This document shows, one piece after another, positions 21,516 through 30,829 of a stretch of 64,000 bases of DNA. Every line of letters starts with the position of its first letter. Positions within the stretch are counted from its first letter, which is position 1. The position numbers were made by a program, and so were the translations under genes. A model generated the notes under the pieces. It had not been told where the DNA came from. It saw only the letters and a program-made list of their open reading frames with translations, and made no database searches. Source of the stretch: Terebella lapidaria (taxonomy: Eukaryota > Annelida > Polychaeta > Terebellida > Terebellidae); assembly GCA_949152475.1 (NCBI GenBank), contig OX424568.1:19939667-20003666 (forward strand). The letters are read 5' to 3'.

Positions 21516-24500
21516 TTACATCGTTTGGACTGCATTCTTGCTGTTGGTCCTGATGGTCCCTTGTATAGACACCATCCATCCGAGATGAGACTTCACAACG
21601 AGATAAGGTCCTGTCCACCCTAGTCCCAGTTTTGGTCTAGCCTTTGGAGGGTACCAATACATCACCCAGGTGCCCACCGGAAAATGTCGAGCGGCTGATT
21701 TCACGTCATGATGGCGCTTTTGTTGCACCGTAGCCGTCTTCAGGCACTCTCGGGCAGTCTCATGAGCCTGTATGGTGGCTTCTTTCACCCATTCGACGTA
21801 CGCGGACGCACACTCAGGAACTGGTCCTCCCAAATCGTCCGGTTTCGTCCGGTACCTCAGGTCCAATGGGGTGGTTGCTTCCCGTCCCATCATCATTCGG
21901 AATGGTGTAAACCCGGTGCTTTCATGTACTGATGTTCTATAAGTCTCCATCACGTGGGGCAGATGGTCGTCCCAGTCGTCATGGTTCTCATCCACGACCA
22001 CGGCCAGAAGGTTCAGCAAGGTCCGGTTGAACCGCTCGACCATCCCGTCTGATTTGGCGTGATAAGGAGTCGTCCTAGTCTTCTCCCCTCCTAGGATCTT
22101 GATCATCTCGAGGAAAAGCTTGCTCTCGAACTCTCGTCCCTGGTCGGTATGTATCTTGGCTGGCATCCCCAGGCGGCACACGAACTCGGTCACAAAGACG
22201 TTCGCCACCGGCTGAGCCTCATGGTTGGGTAGAGCGTAGGCCTCAGTCCACTTGGTGAAATAATCACCCACGACCAGTATATACTGGTTCCCAGAATTGG
22301 TGATCGTTCCAGGCTCCAAAATGTCCATGGCCACCCTTTCTAGCCAATCGCCCACCGGTAGATTTCCCATAGGGGGGTACTTGGGCCCCGGTCGCGGTTT
22401 TCTCCCACTACACTTCAGGCACTCTCGGCACCAACGCTCCATGTCCTTTGTCATGCCCGGCCAGTACATCCTCGCTTTTAGTTGGTTGACTGTTTTGGTG
22501 ACTCCCTGGTGGCTCATCAGCTTGCCGGTGTGGACCTCCTTCATGTCGGCGCGTCTCAGGACCTGCGGAACGACCAGTTGATGGATTGGTGCGTTCTGGC
22601 AAGCCGCTTGGTACCGCCGGTACAGAAGCCCATCACGTAGCTCCAGCTGGTCCCACTGTTGCCACAGAGTCTTCATTTGCTGACTTTTTGTTCTGACTTC
22701 AGGCCATGCAGGTCTCTCAGTGAAAATATTCTTCCACCCGAGGATGCCTCCAACTTCAGGGTCGGCTCGTTGAAGGGTCACTAGGTCCTCCTGGGAATAA
22801 CCATTCAGGACCTGGACCTCCGGGGCTCCCTCCATCGGATTCCGGCGTCCTCTCGTAGCCATAGCCCGCGTGACAGCTAGCATTTGTTTGTCTGGATCTC
22901 GGACCACAGGGTTGGGGCATGGGTCCAGGAAGGGCTCCTCTCGGCAGCGCATCCACACGTCGGCCGTCGCGCCGACCGCTGCTCCGGCCACAACCTCCGG
23001 TCCCAAACCATGCAGTGCGAGGAGCATCATCAGGAGAAACCAAACCCAGGCAGAGGGGTGGAGCTGATGCAGGGTTCGGCAGAAGCTCCTGGCTCCTTCC
23101 TCCGTCTGTGGGGGGCTCCGGTCAGGCAGGCACTCCTCGGTCGGCTGGGTAGTCGTCCTCGTGTCCTCCTGGCAGCGCACCTCCCAGATCTGGAATATCC
23201 CGACTCCATCTCCGCAATAGTAGTCCTCCGTCCAGGGCTCCACAGGGACCTCCCGCAAGATGTTAACTTGAGGTCCTCCGAGGCTCCATCCTTCTCCGCT
23301 GATCGGTGGAAGCAGATCCTCGTCAGAGAGGTCCTCCAGGGGTAGGGGACACTCCTCCTGAGTCGGATAGGCCTCCTCTTCTCCTTCGGGTCTTGTGGTG
23401 TGGCGAGGGGCGGGACAATCCGGTCTCCGGCACTGTCGGCATCTGGACATCCCGTCTGCATTCCCGTGTTGTACTCCCGGTCGGACCTCACACCTGAAGG
23501 CGTAGCTGGCGATGCGAGCTGCCCATCTAGCGATCATTCCCTCCGCATCCCGAAAGTTCAGTAGCCACCTGAGAGAGGCGTGGTCGGTTTGTAGTAAGTA
23601 CGTTCTCCCCCACAAGAAATGTCTGAAATGGTGTATCATACTGACGACGGCCAGGAGCTCCCGCTTGGTGGTGCAGTAATTCCGCTGGGTGTCCCTCAGG
23701 GTTCTGGAAGCATAGGCGATCACCCGCTCTCGTCCGTCCTGCACTTGGGATAAGACGCCTCCCACTCCGTAGCCGCTAGCATCTAAAATAAATTCTTGGT
23801 CCATGTCAGGGTACACCAGCAGGGGGTGCTCGGTCAGGGGTTGACGCAGCGCCTCGAACGCCTTCTGATGAGCCTCGCACCAATGGTAATTGACTTCCTT
23901 TTTTAACAGGTGGTTGAGGGGTCCCGCTCGGGTGGCAAAGTCAGGGATGAATCTGCGGTAGTACCCCACGAACCCAAGGAAGCTCCTTAGTTCTGTCAAG
24001 GTGGTTGGAGGAACCATCTTCGTCACAGCTTCGACTTTGGCAGGGTCACACTGGATGCCTCGGTCGGACACGACATGGCCCAGGAAGTTGACCTGTTGTC
24101 GAAACAGCTTACACTTGGCGGGTTTCAGCTTCAGCCCGGCAGCCTGCAGTCTCCGGAACACGTCCTTGAGGTTGTCCACGGCTTCTTGGAAAGTCTTTCC
24201 AAGACAGACGACATCGTCCAAATAAATTAGACAACGCTTCCATTGGAGTCCCCTCAGCGCCAGCTCCATTAGAAGTTCAAAAGTAGCCGGGGCCATCGCC
24301 AATCCAAACGGCATCACTTTAAATTGATAGAGTCCACTACGGGTAGTGAACGCCGTCTTCTCCTTGTCCCTGTCGTCCATCTCGACCTGCCAGTAACCAC
24401 TAGCCAAGTCTGGCGTTGAAAAATATCGTCCTCCTGACAAGGTATCAAAACTCTCGTCGACTCGAGGCAGGGGGTACGCATCCTTCCGGGTGACATCATT

Positions 24501-24794
24501 TAGACGGCGGTAGTCAACGCAAAATCTCAGTGCACCATCCTTCTTTTTCACTAGCACGATGGGGGACGACCATGGACTGTCGCTTGGCTCCACAACGTCA
24601 GCTTTCAACATCTTGTCGACCTCGTCCTCGATCAGCTCCTGTTGGTAGTACGGGGCTCTCCTCAGAGGCTGCTTGATCGGGGGGTGATCTCCCGTGTCGA
24701 TGACGTGTTTCGCCAGGGACGTCCGGCCCGACCTCCCATCTGGTCCCATAAAGACCTGCTGGTGGCGTCGAAGGAGATCGCTGACGACCTCCAC
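21516..24794 (-). CDS. pol: pol of LTR element: reverse transcriptase, RNase H, integrase
   Basis: The open region reads RT first: KKKDGALRFCVDYRRLN, then the Ty3/gypsy-type MPFGLAMAPATFE and the active-site box YLDD. RNase H follows, with FILDASGYGVGGVL. A tether of about 200 residues contains a hydrophobic run (VWFLLMMLLALHGLG). Integrase comes next, with an HHCC zinc region (HQGVTKTV to CLKCSGRKP), the catalytic region AMDILEP, HTDQGREFES and GMVERFNRTL, and a GPY-like end (GWTGPYLVVK). Order and motifs place it in Ty3/gypsy. It is part of a polyprotein, so no separate start codon is claimed. The right-arm copy of the element is cut off by the window before it reaches pol. Confidence 0.93.
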   Translation of the reverse strand: MEVVSDLLRRHQQVFMGPDGRSGRTSLAKHVIDTGDHPPIKQPLRRAPYYQQELIEDEVDKMLKADVVEPSDSPWSSPIVLVKKKDGALRFCVDYRRLNDVTRKDAYPLPRVDESFDTLSGGRYFSTPDLASGYWQVEMDDRDKEKTAFTTRSGLYQFKVMPFGLAMAPATFELLMELALRGLQWKRCLIYLDDVVCLGKTFQEAVDNLKDVFRRLQAAGLKLKPAKCKLFRQQVNFLGHVVSDRGIQCDPAKVEAVTKMVPPTTLTELRSFLGFVGYYRRFIPDFATRAGPLNHLLKKEVNYHWCEAHQKAFEALRQPLTEHPLLVYPDMDQEFILDASGYGVGGVLSQVQDGRERVIAYASRTLRDTQRNYCTTKRELLAVVSMIHHFRHFLWGRTYLLQTDHASLRWLLNFRDAEGMIARWAARIASYAFRCEVRPGVQHGNADGMSRCRQCRRPDCPAPRHTTRPEGEEEAYPTQEECPLPLEDLSDEDLLPPISGEGWSLGGPQVNILREVPVEPWTEDYYCGDGVGIFQIWEVRCQEDTRTTTQPTEECLPDRSPPQTEEGARSFCRTLHQLHPSAWVWFLLMMLLALHGLGPEVVAGAAVGATADVWMRCREEPFLDPCPNPVVRDPDKQMLAVTRAMATRGRRNPMEGAPEVQVLNGYSQEDLVTLQRADPEVGGILGWKNIFTERPAWPEVRTKSQQMKTLWQQWDQLELRDGLLYRRYQAACQNAPIHQLVVPQVLRRADMKEVHTGKLMSHQGVTKTVNQLKARMYWPGMTKDMERWCRECLKCSGRKPRPGPKYPPMGNLPVGDWLERVAMDILEPGTITNSGNQYILVVGDYFTKWTEAYALPNHEAQPVANVFVTEFVCRLGMPAKIHTDQGREFESKLFLEMIKILGGEKTRTTPYHAKSDGMVERFNRTLLNLLAVVVDENHDDWDDHLPHVMETYRTSVHESTGFTPFRMMMGREATTPLDLRYRTKPDDLGGPVPECASAYVEWVKEATIQAHETARECLKTATVQQKRHHDVKSAARHFPVGTWVMYWYPPKARPKLGLGWTGPYLVVKSHLGWMVSIQGTIRTNSKNAVQTM

Positions 24795-25978
24795 CTCCTC
24801 TTTCCGTCAAGTCCGTCCAGATGCATTCCCTCCAGGAGCGGTTCTAAATGCTCCGGGCACTCTGGTGTCTTCGTCGACGATTCTGCGTGCATGGCGTGCA
24901 CTCTGGTTTCGGGCTGCTCAGGCGTCCGGTTCCGCCACTTGGTGGAGTTTGGTGTAAGGGGCTCATGCTCCCTCCCGCTCTCCTCCCGGTACCACTGTTC
25001 CCTTTTAGGTTCGTTCTGGGTTGTTTTCCCGCCATCGGGACGAAATTCTAGGTCGATCACGGCCTCTATTCCGTGAAGCTCAGCTAAGATGGTCCCCATC
25101 AGCACAGTGCAAACTCCAGCGTCGGCGTTCAGAAGTACCACTGGTACCAGGCGTCCTCGGGGTCGTACAAGGGCTCGTCCCACTACGAGGGGATCGTCCT
25201 CCAAGGGCTCTCTTGCAGACTGCATGAGGCCGGCCTTCAGGACTCCTCCCTCACTTCCTGTCAGCTTGAGGTCCACTATCATCTCTGAAAAGGGTGGCAA
25301 GACGACCGTCTCCTCCGTCACCAGTGTGTAGACGGCATCCTCGTGGCCCGAGCTCATCACTACGGTAGTGTCGCCCACCTGCCACTCGCCCTTACGCAGA
25401 TCCAGCTGTCCCCCAATCTGTTGAAGTACATCAAGCCCCAACACTCCCGGGATCCCTAGTTTAGCTACCAGTACGTCTGCCGACACGAGTCGTGTGCCCA
25501 GTAGAAGTTGAACTGTCATCTCTCCTTGAACCTGTAAGTAGTCTTCGGTTGCTGCCCATAACCTTATTCTCGTCTGCCTTATCATTGCTTTATGTTCGTC
25601 ATCCATTTGGTCGAAGAGACACTCGTCCAGAACGGTGGAAGAGGCACCCCTGTCCACCAACATACGAGTCGCCTTCCCCATAACGTGGCACGCCGCATAC
25701 CACGCCAATGTGCCTCGGGCACCGGCTGACAGCGACACCACCTGGCCATTTCTGTCAATCTTAAGAGAGCTGCCACTCTCCTCAGGGACGCCGCCCTGGA
25801 TAAGTACTGAGTCATCCACCCACAGTGATGCACCACCCTGGTCCTCTCTGTCAGTCTTAAGGGAATCACTCCCCTCGGAACCGCCGCTCCGGATAAGTAA
25901 TGAGTCGTCCACCAGCAACAGCTGCTGCGCTGGCCCCTTGGTCATTCCGCTCCACCGGCCCTCCGTCTCCTCTTTCAC
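24795..25978 (-). CDS. Protease-containing region of the LTR element
   Basis: An open stretch upstream of RT contains a retropepsin-like segment (RMLVDRGASSTVLDE) followed by the hydrophobic GIPGVLGLDVL motif typical of the C-terminal half of aspartic proteases in LTR elements. Position between the gag zinc knuckle and RT agrees. A G-run of about 14 lies near 25999-26016 at its upstream side. Confidence 0.75.
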
Positions 25979-26381
25979 GGCCGCTTGTGGTTCAGTTGAA
26001 TGGGGGGGGGGGGGGGTCCCTGCTGTTTCGCAGCCTCTAGCCTCAAGGTTGTAACCTGCTGGTCCTCCTTGCTGCTAGCAGAAACCTCGTTGATGTCTCC
26101 GTGGGTCCCCAGACGCTCCACGGCTCCATCAGTTTGCTGTACATTGGCACTCCCGTCTGTGTTGACAGGCTTGCTCTCCAAATAGTCGAGAATTCGATCC
26201 TCGAGCTCCTCCTGCGCCCATCCAGTTACTTCGGATGCACACCGGAAAAACCTATTAAAAATCTGTGAAACTAAAAATTCCCCCCTGGCAATGTGTTCTT
26301 CGCGTCTTCGTCGTGCTTCTCGCCTGTGAAGCCGCGCACACACCTGCCAATGGCCCATACGGTTGGGGGCTGGTATGAGCC

Positions 26382-27167
26382 CTACTGGTTTTCCGACTCC
26401 TCGTCTGTCAAACTGTTCCGCTCACCAATCTCCTTGATTAGTCGACTCAAGCGCTCCTCCTTGGTCCGAGGTGGCGGCCGATCTGGACACTGGTACTTCT
26501 GATGACCCGGCTTCCCACAGTACCAACAGTCATCTGGTCCCGGCCTAGCACTTGGACCCTTGTTCTCAGCAGTGGCGGCCCTCGGCTTGATGGATAGCAC
26601 CTGCTCACACAGCTCGATTAGTCGATCCAACTTCCTGTCTTGGCTCTCAAAGAGCCCCTTGAAGTAGGGAAGTCTGGGTAGACCCGCTACGTTCGGCTGG
26701 TTGCTCTGCTGCCCACTGGTGGTAATCTCGCCTCCCTGCTGGTTCTTTAACAGCTGTAGGACCCGTCCTAGATCTGGCTCGGAGTCCTCCGACTCTATGG
26801 ACATCACCGGCTTCCCAGGCTTGGGTTTGACACATTCGTACTGGGTCACGAACGCTATGGCCTCCTCCATGGTCTTCATCTTCCTCATGAGCGCCATCAC
26901 CTTCATGTCCCCATCTGGATGGCCCTTCCAGAAGTGGTCTAAGGCGATAGCCTCCTGAGCTGCGGAGTTCAGATCCGGGTAACCACGGCCGGCCAGTCGC
27001 TGTAACTCATAGCCATACTGCTGGGGTGTCTCTGCCCTCCTACGGGTTCTCTGTCCCAAGGTCGCCTTGTAGGACTCCTCCTGACAGTCAGGGTCGAATC
27101 GTAGGGTCAGCTTGTCGGTCAGAACGTCGATATCCCTCCAGTCTGCAGGACTCAGGCTCGTTAGCAT
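26382..27167 (-). CDS. gag: gag of LTR element, with zinc knuckle
   Basis: The frame encodes a capsid-like helical region (YGYELQRLAGRGYPDLNS, LDHFWKGHPDGDMKVMAL). Near its end is a CCHC zinc knuckle, CWYCGKPGHQKYQC, spaced Cx2Cx4Hx4C, the nucleic-acid-binding motif of the nucleocapsid. It lies just upstream of the protease region. Upstream gag coding continues toward the motif-rich leader. Confidence 0.88.
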   Translation of the reverse strand: MLTSLSPADWRDIDVLTDKLTLRFDPDCQEESYKATLGQRTRRRAETPQQYGYELQRLAGRGYPDLNSAAQEAIALDHFWKGHPDGDMKVMALMRKMKTMEEAIAFVTQYECVKPKPGKPVMSIESEDSEPDLGRVLQLLKNQQGGEITTSGQQSNQPNVAGLPRLPYFKGLFESQDRKLDRLIELCEQVLSIKPRAATAENKGPSARPGPDDCWYCGKPGHQKYQCPDRPPPRTKEERLSRLIKEIGERNSLTDEESENQ

Positions 27168-27584
27168 TCATCGCGCCTCTCCTGTCAAGCTCCCGGCTAA
27201 GTAAACGCCCTGTTCCCGCTTGCTCCATCTGTTGACCTCTGCGATGACGTCAAAGTGGGCCCGGTACACCAGCCACTCTATGGAAGTCCCATCGAACTTG
27301 TCAGGGGTCAGCATCTTCCGGTTCCTTCTGCCGTTCTGATTCCAGGCTGTGCTGTCCTCGGACGACGAGTCCTCCTGCCTCCGTCTCGGTCTAGGGCTTC
27401 GTCGGTGCAGCGGCGGTCCCCGCCTCGGTGGTCTCCTCCCCCGTCCTGGGTAACCATGGCTGCTGTCGGTCCCTCCATCAGATGAAGGCCACTCATCGCC
27501 CGATGATGAGAAAGGGTGCTGTCTCCAGCCTCCCTGGGTGACTGAAATAGAAGCTGGATTTCTCCAGGAGGCTGGCTGTCTCGG

Positions 27585-28830
27585 TTGTCAACTGGGTGAA
27601 GACCTCCCTCTTCCGCGACCGCTGTCTTCCGCGAACCTTCCGCGAACACTGTCTTCCGCGAACCTTCCGCGAACGGACTCTTCCGCCAACAGCTCCCGAA
27701 GAAGTTCTTCCGCGAACAGGCCTCTTCCGCAAACGCCGTCTTCCGCGAACGGGCTCTTCCGCCAAGATGTCTCGGAGACGTCCCTCCACAAAAGATGCAC
27801 GTCCGCGAACGCCATCTTCCGCAAGTCCTCCGCGAACCGGCTCATCCGCGAATGGTCTTACCCGTCTATTCTGAAAAACTGGAAAGGAAGATTGGTCGCC
27901 TGGATCACTCCTTTCATCGAGTCGCCGTCTGGGTGAAGACTCCTCTCTTCCACGAACACTCTCTTCCGCGAACGTGGTCGTCCGCGAACGTGGTCGTCCG
28001 CGAAGGGCCCTCCCCGGTCACAAGCGTCCTCGTCACCAAAGACTCCCCCTCGCCCACGAGCCCAATCATCCACGAAGGATCCCCGGCTGCAAGCGTTCCT
28101 GTCGCCGAAGAATGCCTCTCGTCCGCGAATGTTCTCTTCCGTGAAAAGTCCTCTCCCTCTCGAGCTGCTCTTTTGGGTCGGAGCCCAAGTAACCCGTCCT
28201 CCAGTCGCTCCCGTTTGTCGACTTGTCACACCAGACCGCTGCCCTGTTGCACCAGACTGCTGCTGGGACTGGTCCCAAAGCCGTCTCAATGCTGCATTCT
28301 CTGGAGGTGCCACACTTGGACTCTGCTCCGGTAGCTGTAGCCGATCCGTCCTCGCCCAGATTTCGCCGTCCTCCCCATCCAGATTGACGTACTCCGGTCC
28401 CAGCACTCGTCGGAACTCGGGGCCCCTCCTAACGCTCTCAAGGTAGGTTGACCTCTCCCTATCTCGATCGTGCTGCCACCCAGAGTCGCGTTTGAAAAGA
28501 AACCGGTTGTCGGGTGTCTGGCTCCGGGGTCTCTGTTGACTCGTCGACTGGCCCATGGAAGGTCTCGACCTCCCTGGTTGCTTCTCACTACGTCCTTCCC
28601 CGGTTGTGAAGCTGCTCTTCCGCGAACGGTCGTCTTCCGCGAACACTGACTTCCGCGAACGGTCGTCGTCCCCTTCCGCGAACGTTGACTTCCGCGAACG
28701 GTTGTCGTCCCCTTCCGCGAACGTTGACTTCCGCGAATGGTCGTAGTCCCCTTCTGCGAACGTCGGCTTCCGCGAACCGTCGTCTTCCTCTTCCGCGAGT
28801 GAGGCCGTCCGCGAAGAGTCTTCCTCTTCA
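27585..28830 (-). repeat. Dense TTCGCGGAA/TTCCGCGAA clusters in the gag-side leader
   Basis: Two dense clusters (about 27600-27850 and 28620-28810) and scattered copies between them repeat the 9-mer TTCGCGGAA (reverse complement TTCCGCGAA). In the second cluster it forms an approximately 36-bp tandem unit (two 9-mers plus GGGGACGACRACCG-type spacer). The same DNA can be read as FAE, RSRK or VRG depending on frame, so what is repeated is the nucleotide motif and not one peptide. The cluster lies between the primer site and the recognisable gag region. Confidence 0.9.
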
Positions 28831-28917
28831 CCTCCTGTCTTTCATGGGGCAGTTTCGTTGTTCTCTCCTGAGAAGATGCTGAGATTCGTTCCCTGGCAGT
28901 AGACCCTCGGGGATCCT

Positions 28918-28930
28918 GGTCACGGCACCA
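28918..28930 (-). other. Candidate primer-binding site of LTR copy A
   Basis: Three bases inside the 5' LTR the minus strand reads TGGTGCCGTGACC, starting with the TGG expected opposite a tRNA CCA end. The tRNA was not identified. Confidence 0.65.
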
Positions 28931-29491
28931 AGTTGTGACGTTTGGTAGGTAATGACTTGTTTTCGGTGTGGCCCAAAAAACCTGGTTTCTCTGATCGTAT
29001 AGACTTTTGTAACTCCTGCTCGTTGTGATTCGAGAGCCGTCACTAATCTGGCGTTCCCCAACGCTGGTGTATCATCACTCAGTAGCTCACCGGCTTCACT
29101 TAGGCAAGAAGCAACTCAGATGTAAATAAATTGAAGATTTATATACATCAAATCAACTTACAATTGTATTGCTGGTCACCCACGTTACGTACAGATATGA
29201 AGTTCAGACATGGAGCACTGTATGATCACATTTCAAAAATAAATAGTGCACGAGGGCACAACTAAAAAGAGTTCTTCGCCGAGGCTTCTCTCTGTCCCGT
29301 CCCGTTGAAGTTTCCCGTCCCGTTTAGTCGAATGGATTCTCCAGGTAGTCGGTCTAATCCCGGTTGACTCTAAGGCCCTGAAGAAGGAGTCGTCCGCACG
29401 GAGATCGTCGAGTCCCTTGGCTGTGGCAGTGACGATCTCCCCATGGTCGATGTCACTGTTGCAGTACTCTCAGAGCGGCCGTCCGCTCTCC

Positions 29492-29499
29492 CTTATATA
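29492..29499 (-). promoter_or_regulatory. LTR TATA box
   Basis: The minus strand reads TATATAAG in the U3 region of the LTR. It lies 42 bp downstream of the nearest TTCCGCGAA copy, the layout of a core promoter with upstream elements. Confidence 0.75.
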
Positions 29500-29540
29500 G
29501 CCAGGGTGGCTGCGCGCGCATCCTCGTCCGCGAACGTATC

Positions 29541-29680
29541 TTCCGCGAACGGTGCTTCCGCGTACTCTTCCGCGAAAGTGCTTCCGCGAAGGGTGCTTCC
29601 GCCGCTGGTGCTTCCGCAGCTAGTGCTTCCGCAGCTGGCTCTTCCGCGAACGCTTCTTCCGCGAACGGTTCTTCCGCGAA
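29541..29680. promoter_or_regulatory. Cluster of six TTCCGCGAA motifs in U3
   Basis: Exact copies lie at 29541, 29568, 29582, 29642, 29657 and 29672, several of them 14-15 bp apart. Degenerate copies (TTCCGCAGC, TTCCGCCGC) fill the gap between. The 9-mer is a TTC-CGC-GAA half-palindrome pair and fits the TTCN3GAA form known for STAT-type sites. Position upstream of the TATA box suggests promoter elements; the binding factor is unknown. Confidence 0.6.
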
Positions 29681-29757
29681 GGCTGCCCTCACCAGTGGTC
29701 TTCTGGCATCGTTCCTAACGAACGGTTTCAGCGCGAAAGTTGCATGGTTTTGTCACA

Positions 29758-30275
29758 TATTTAGTATGATTGGCTTGTATTGTCTGCATAACTGAAATTA
29801 TGTTAACTGAAAAAATTATGTTAATCGAATTACTGTGAGATTTGTATGATGATGAGTATGCGTTGCATTTACCTGCAGGAGATGCACTCAGGTACCACGA
29901 CAACCGCTCGTTCTCTGCTATCGACCAGGATCATGACGTCAGCATTATGCAACACTGTGGCCAGCACAACCGAGCCGGTTGGTGGTTTTTTGGCTGTTAC
30001 TAGACGCTGCCCACTGGACAATATGGGGAGTACATACCTGACGAACGAGGAATCTCATGGAGAGCGTGGTTGGGATTCACGGAACTGAAAACGATGCAGA
30101 TGGCAATCCGACCTAACTAGTTAGGCTCATGGCATTGTTGTTGAATAGAATTGGTATATCACAGAATGGCCGAGCAACTGTGATTACAAGCACCATGTAT
30201 CACGTGTACGTATTGATTTAGTCACCAATTGTGATGATGTAGTAAATATGTCCACGATTATTATACCAGAATGAA
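29758..30275. repeat. Arm 2 of the inverted segmental duplication (second part)
   Basis: Collinearity with 4130-4644 (inverted) resumes here immediately after the LTR element and fades near 30275. It holds FReD exon b of copy 2. Confidence 0.85.
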
Positions 30276-30352
30276 GTATGAAATAGGACCTGTAATTCAC
30301 GTGCCGCTACGGTGTGATTCTGGTGGCAAACAAACATACACCTTTTGTGTCA

Positions 30353-30353
<1 letters not shown>

Positions 30354-30417
<64 letters not shown>
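30354..30417. repeat. (AT)n microsatellite
   Basis: This is a pure AT run of about 64 bp. Its palindrome partner at about 59897-59958 has a slightly different length. Confidence 0.95.
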
Positions 30418-30423
<6 letters not shown>

Positions 30424-30750
30424 TACTTACGAATGCGACCTTTTTGACCACAACTTACGAATCCGACCATTTTGGCACATTGCAGGGTATTGGTTTTAGA
30501 CAGCATTTATGTGCATTATTTTTTATATTTAGACCTATCGAACACTTTTTATCGAAACTTAATGCTTTGCTGCTGTTATTGTACATTTTATTTCAAACAT
30601 ATCTTTTTTGAGCCAAAATGTATGAGCCAAAAAAGTCAGGACTGTATGGTCATGCATTATACAGACTTTTTTGGGTCATGCTATATATTTGTATATCTAT
30701 GATATACCATTTTGGCACATACCATTTTGGCTCATACCAGGATATATATG
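30418..30750. mobile_element. Short non-coding repeat with GAGCCAAAAAAGTCA / ATTTTGGCACAT motifs
   Basis: The segment contains TACGAATGCGACC, CCATTTTGGCACAT, GAGCCAAAAAAGTCA and ATTTTGGCTCAT, some as inverted pairs. The same motifs occur in the palindrome loop at 41760-42250. It looks like a small non-autonomous element beside an AT run, but ends and target duplication are not defined. Confidence 0.5.
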
Positions 30751-30829
30751 TATATTGTTTCGTTATTTGCCATGTTTAATTTAACTCTTTTAATTTAATA
30801 ATAATCGATGAGAGTGGAAGGTAGTACAT

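Larger units (their letters stand above)
19318..29757 (-). mobile_element. Ty3/gypsy LTR retrotransposon, copy A (10.4 kb)
   Basis: The LTRs at 19318-20188 and 28934-29757 begin and end TGTGAC/GTCACA-like, and a 4-bp duplication (TATT) flanks the element. Read on the minus strand the order is 5' LTR, primer site, gag with a zinc knuckle, protease, RT-RNase H-integrase, an accessory zinc-finger ORF, a polypurine tract and the 3' LTR; integrase after RNase H identifies Ty3/gypsy. The pol region is open over more than 1,000 codons; the gag-protease side carries a handful of breaks. The two LTRs differ at about two dozen of 820 aligned positions (about 3% by eye), which suggests a few million years at typical invertebrate rates; the rate is assumed. 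It sits in the intron of FReD copy 2, and the empty site survives at about 4644-4650. Confidence 0.93.
28934..29757 (-). repeat. 5' LTR of copy A
   Basis: This 824-bp repeat is the upstream LTR of the minus-strand element. In transcription order it has the TTCCGCGAA cluster (29541-29680), a TATA box (29492-29499) and then the R/U5 part ending at the primer site. It abuts the TATT target duplication at 29758. Confidence 0.93.
18838..30120 (+). pseudogene. Fibrinogen-related domain (FReD) gene fragment, copy 2, intron split by a retrotransposon
   Basis: Exon a is 18838-19039 (NDFMHQIT at the start, then SYDNLRAYAAYDWFQVDAES and YRLHIGYYTGTAGA) with the same length (202 nt) and donor as copy 1. 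Exon b is 29892-30120 and ends as FReD domains do: GISWRAWLGFTELK, then TMQMAIRPN and a stop. The phase across the intron is consistent (T-YHDNRSFSAID). The intron, originally about 0.4 kb, now contains the 10.4-kb LTR element. The in-frame TAG after GCY (30001-30003) and the frame change inside exon a are shared with copy 1, so the gene was already dead before the segmental duplication. It lies head to head with ASB-like copy 2. First-half FReD exons were not found. Confidence 0.82.

Noticed and set aside
29541-29680. Heat-shock elements in the LTR
   Set aside because: Heat-shock elements need TTC and GAA two bases apart; here the spacing is three, which fits TTCN3GAA better.
16232-29757. 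A functional link between the STAT-like LTR motifs and the neighbouring SOCS-box gene
   Set aside because: SOCS-box proteins and STAT sites are linked in signalling, but this gene is a broken ASB-like copy and the LTR insertion is independent of it. Proximity is not evidence.
30297-30611. Frames with long Tyr-Ile repeats
   Set aside because: They are translation of an (AT)n microsatellite.
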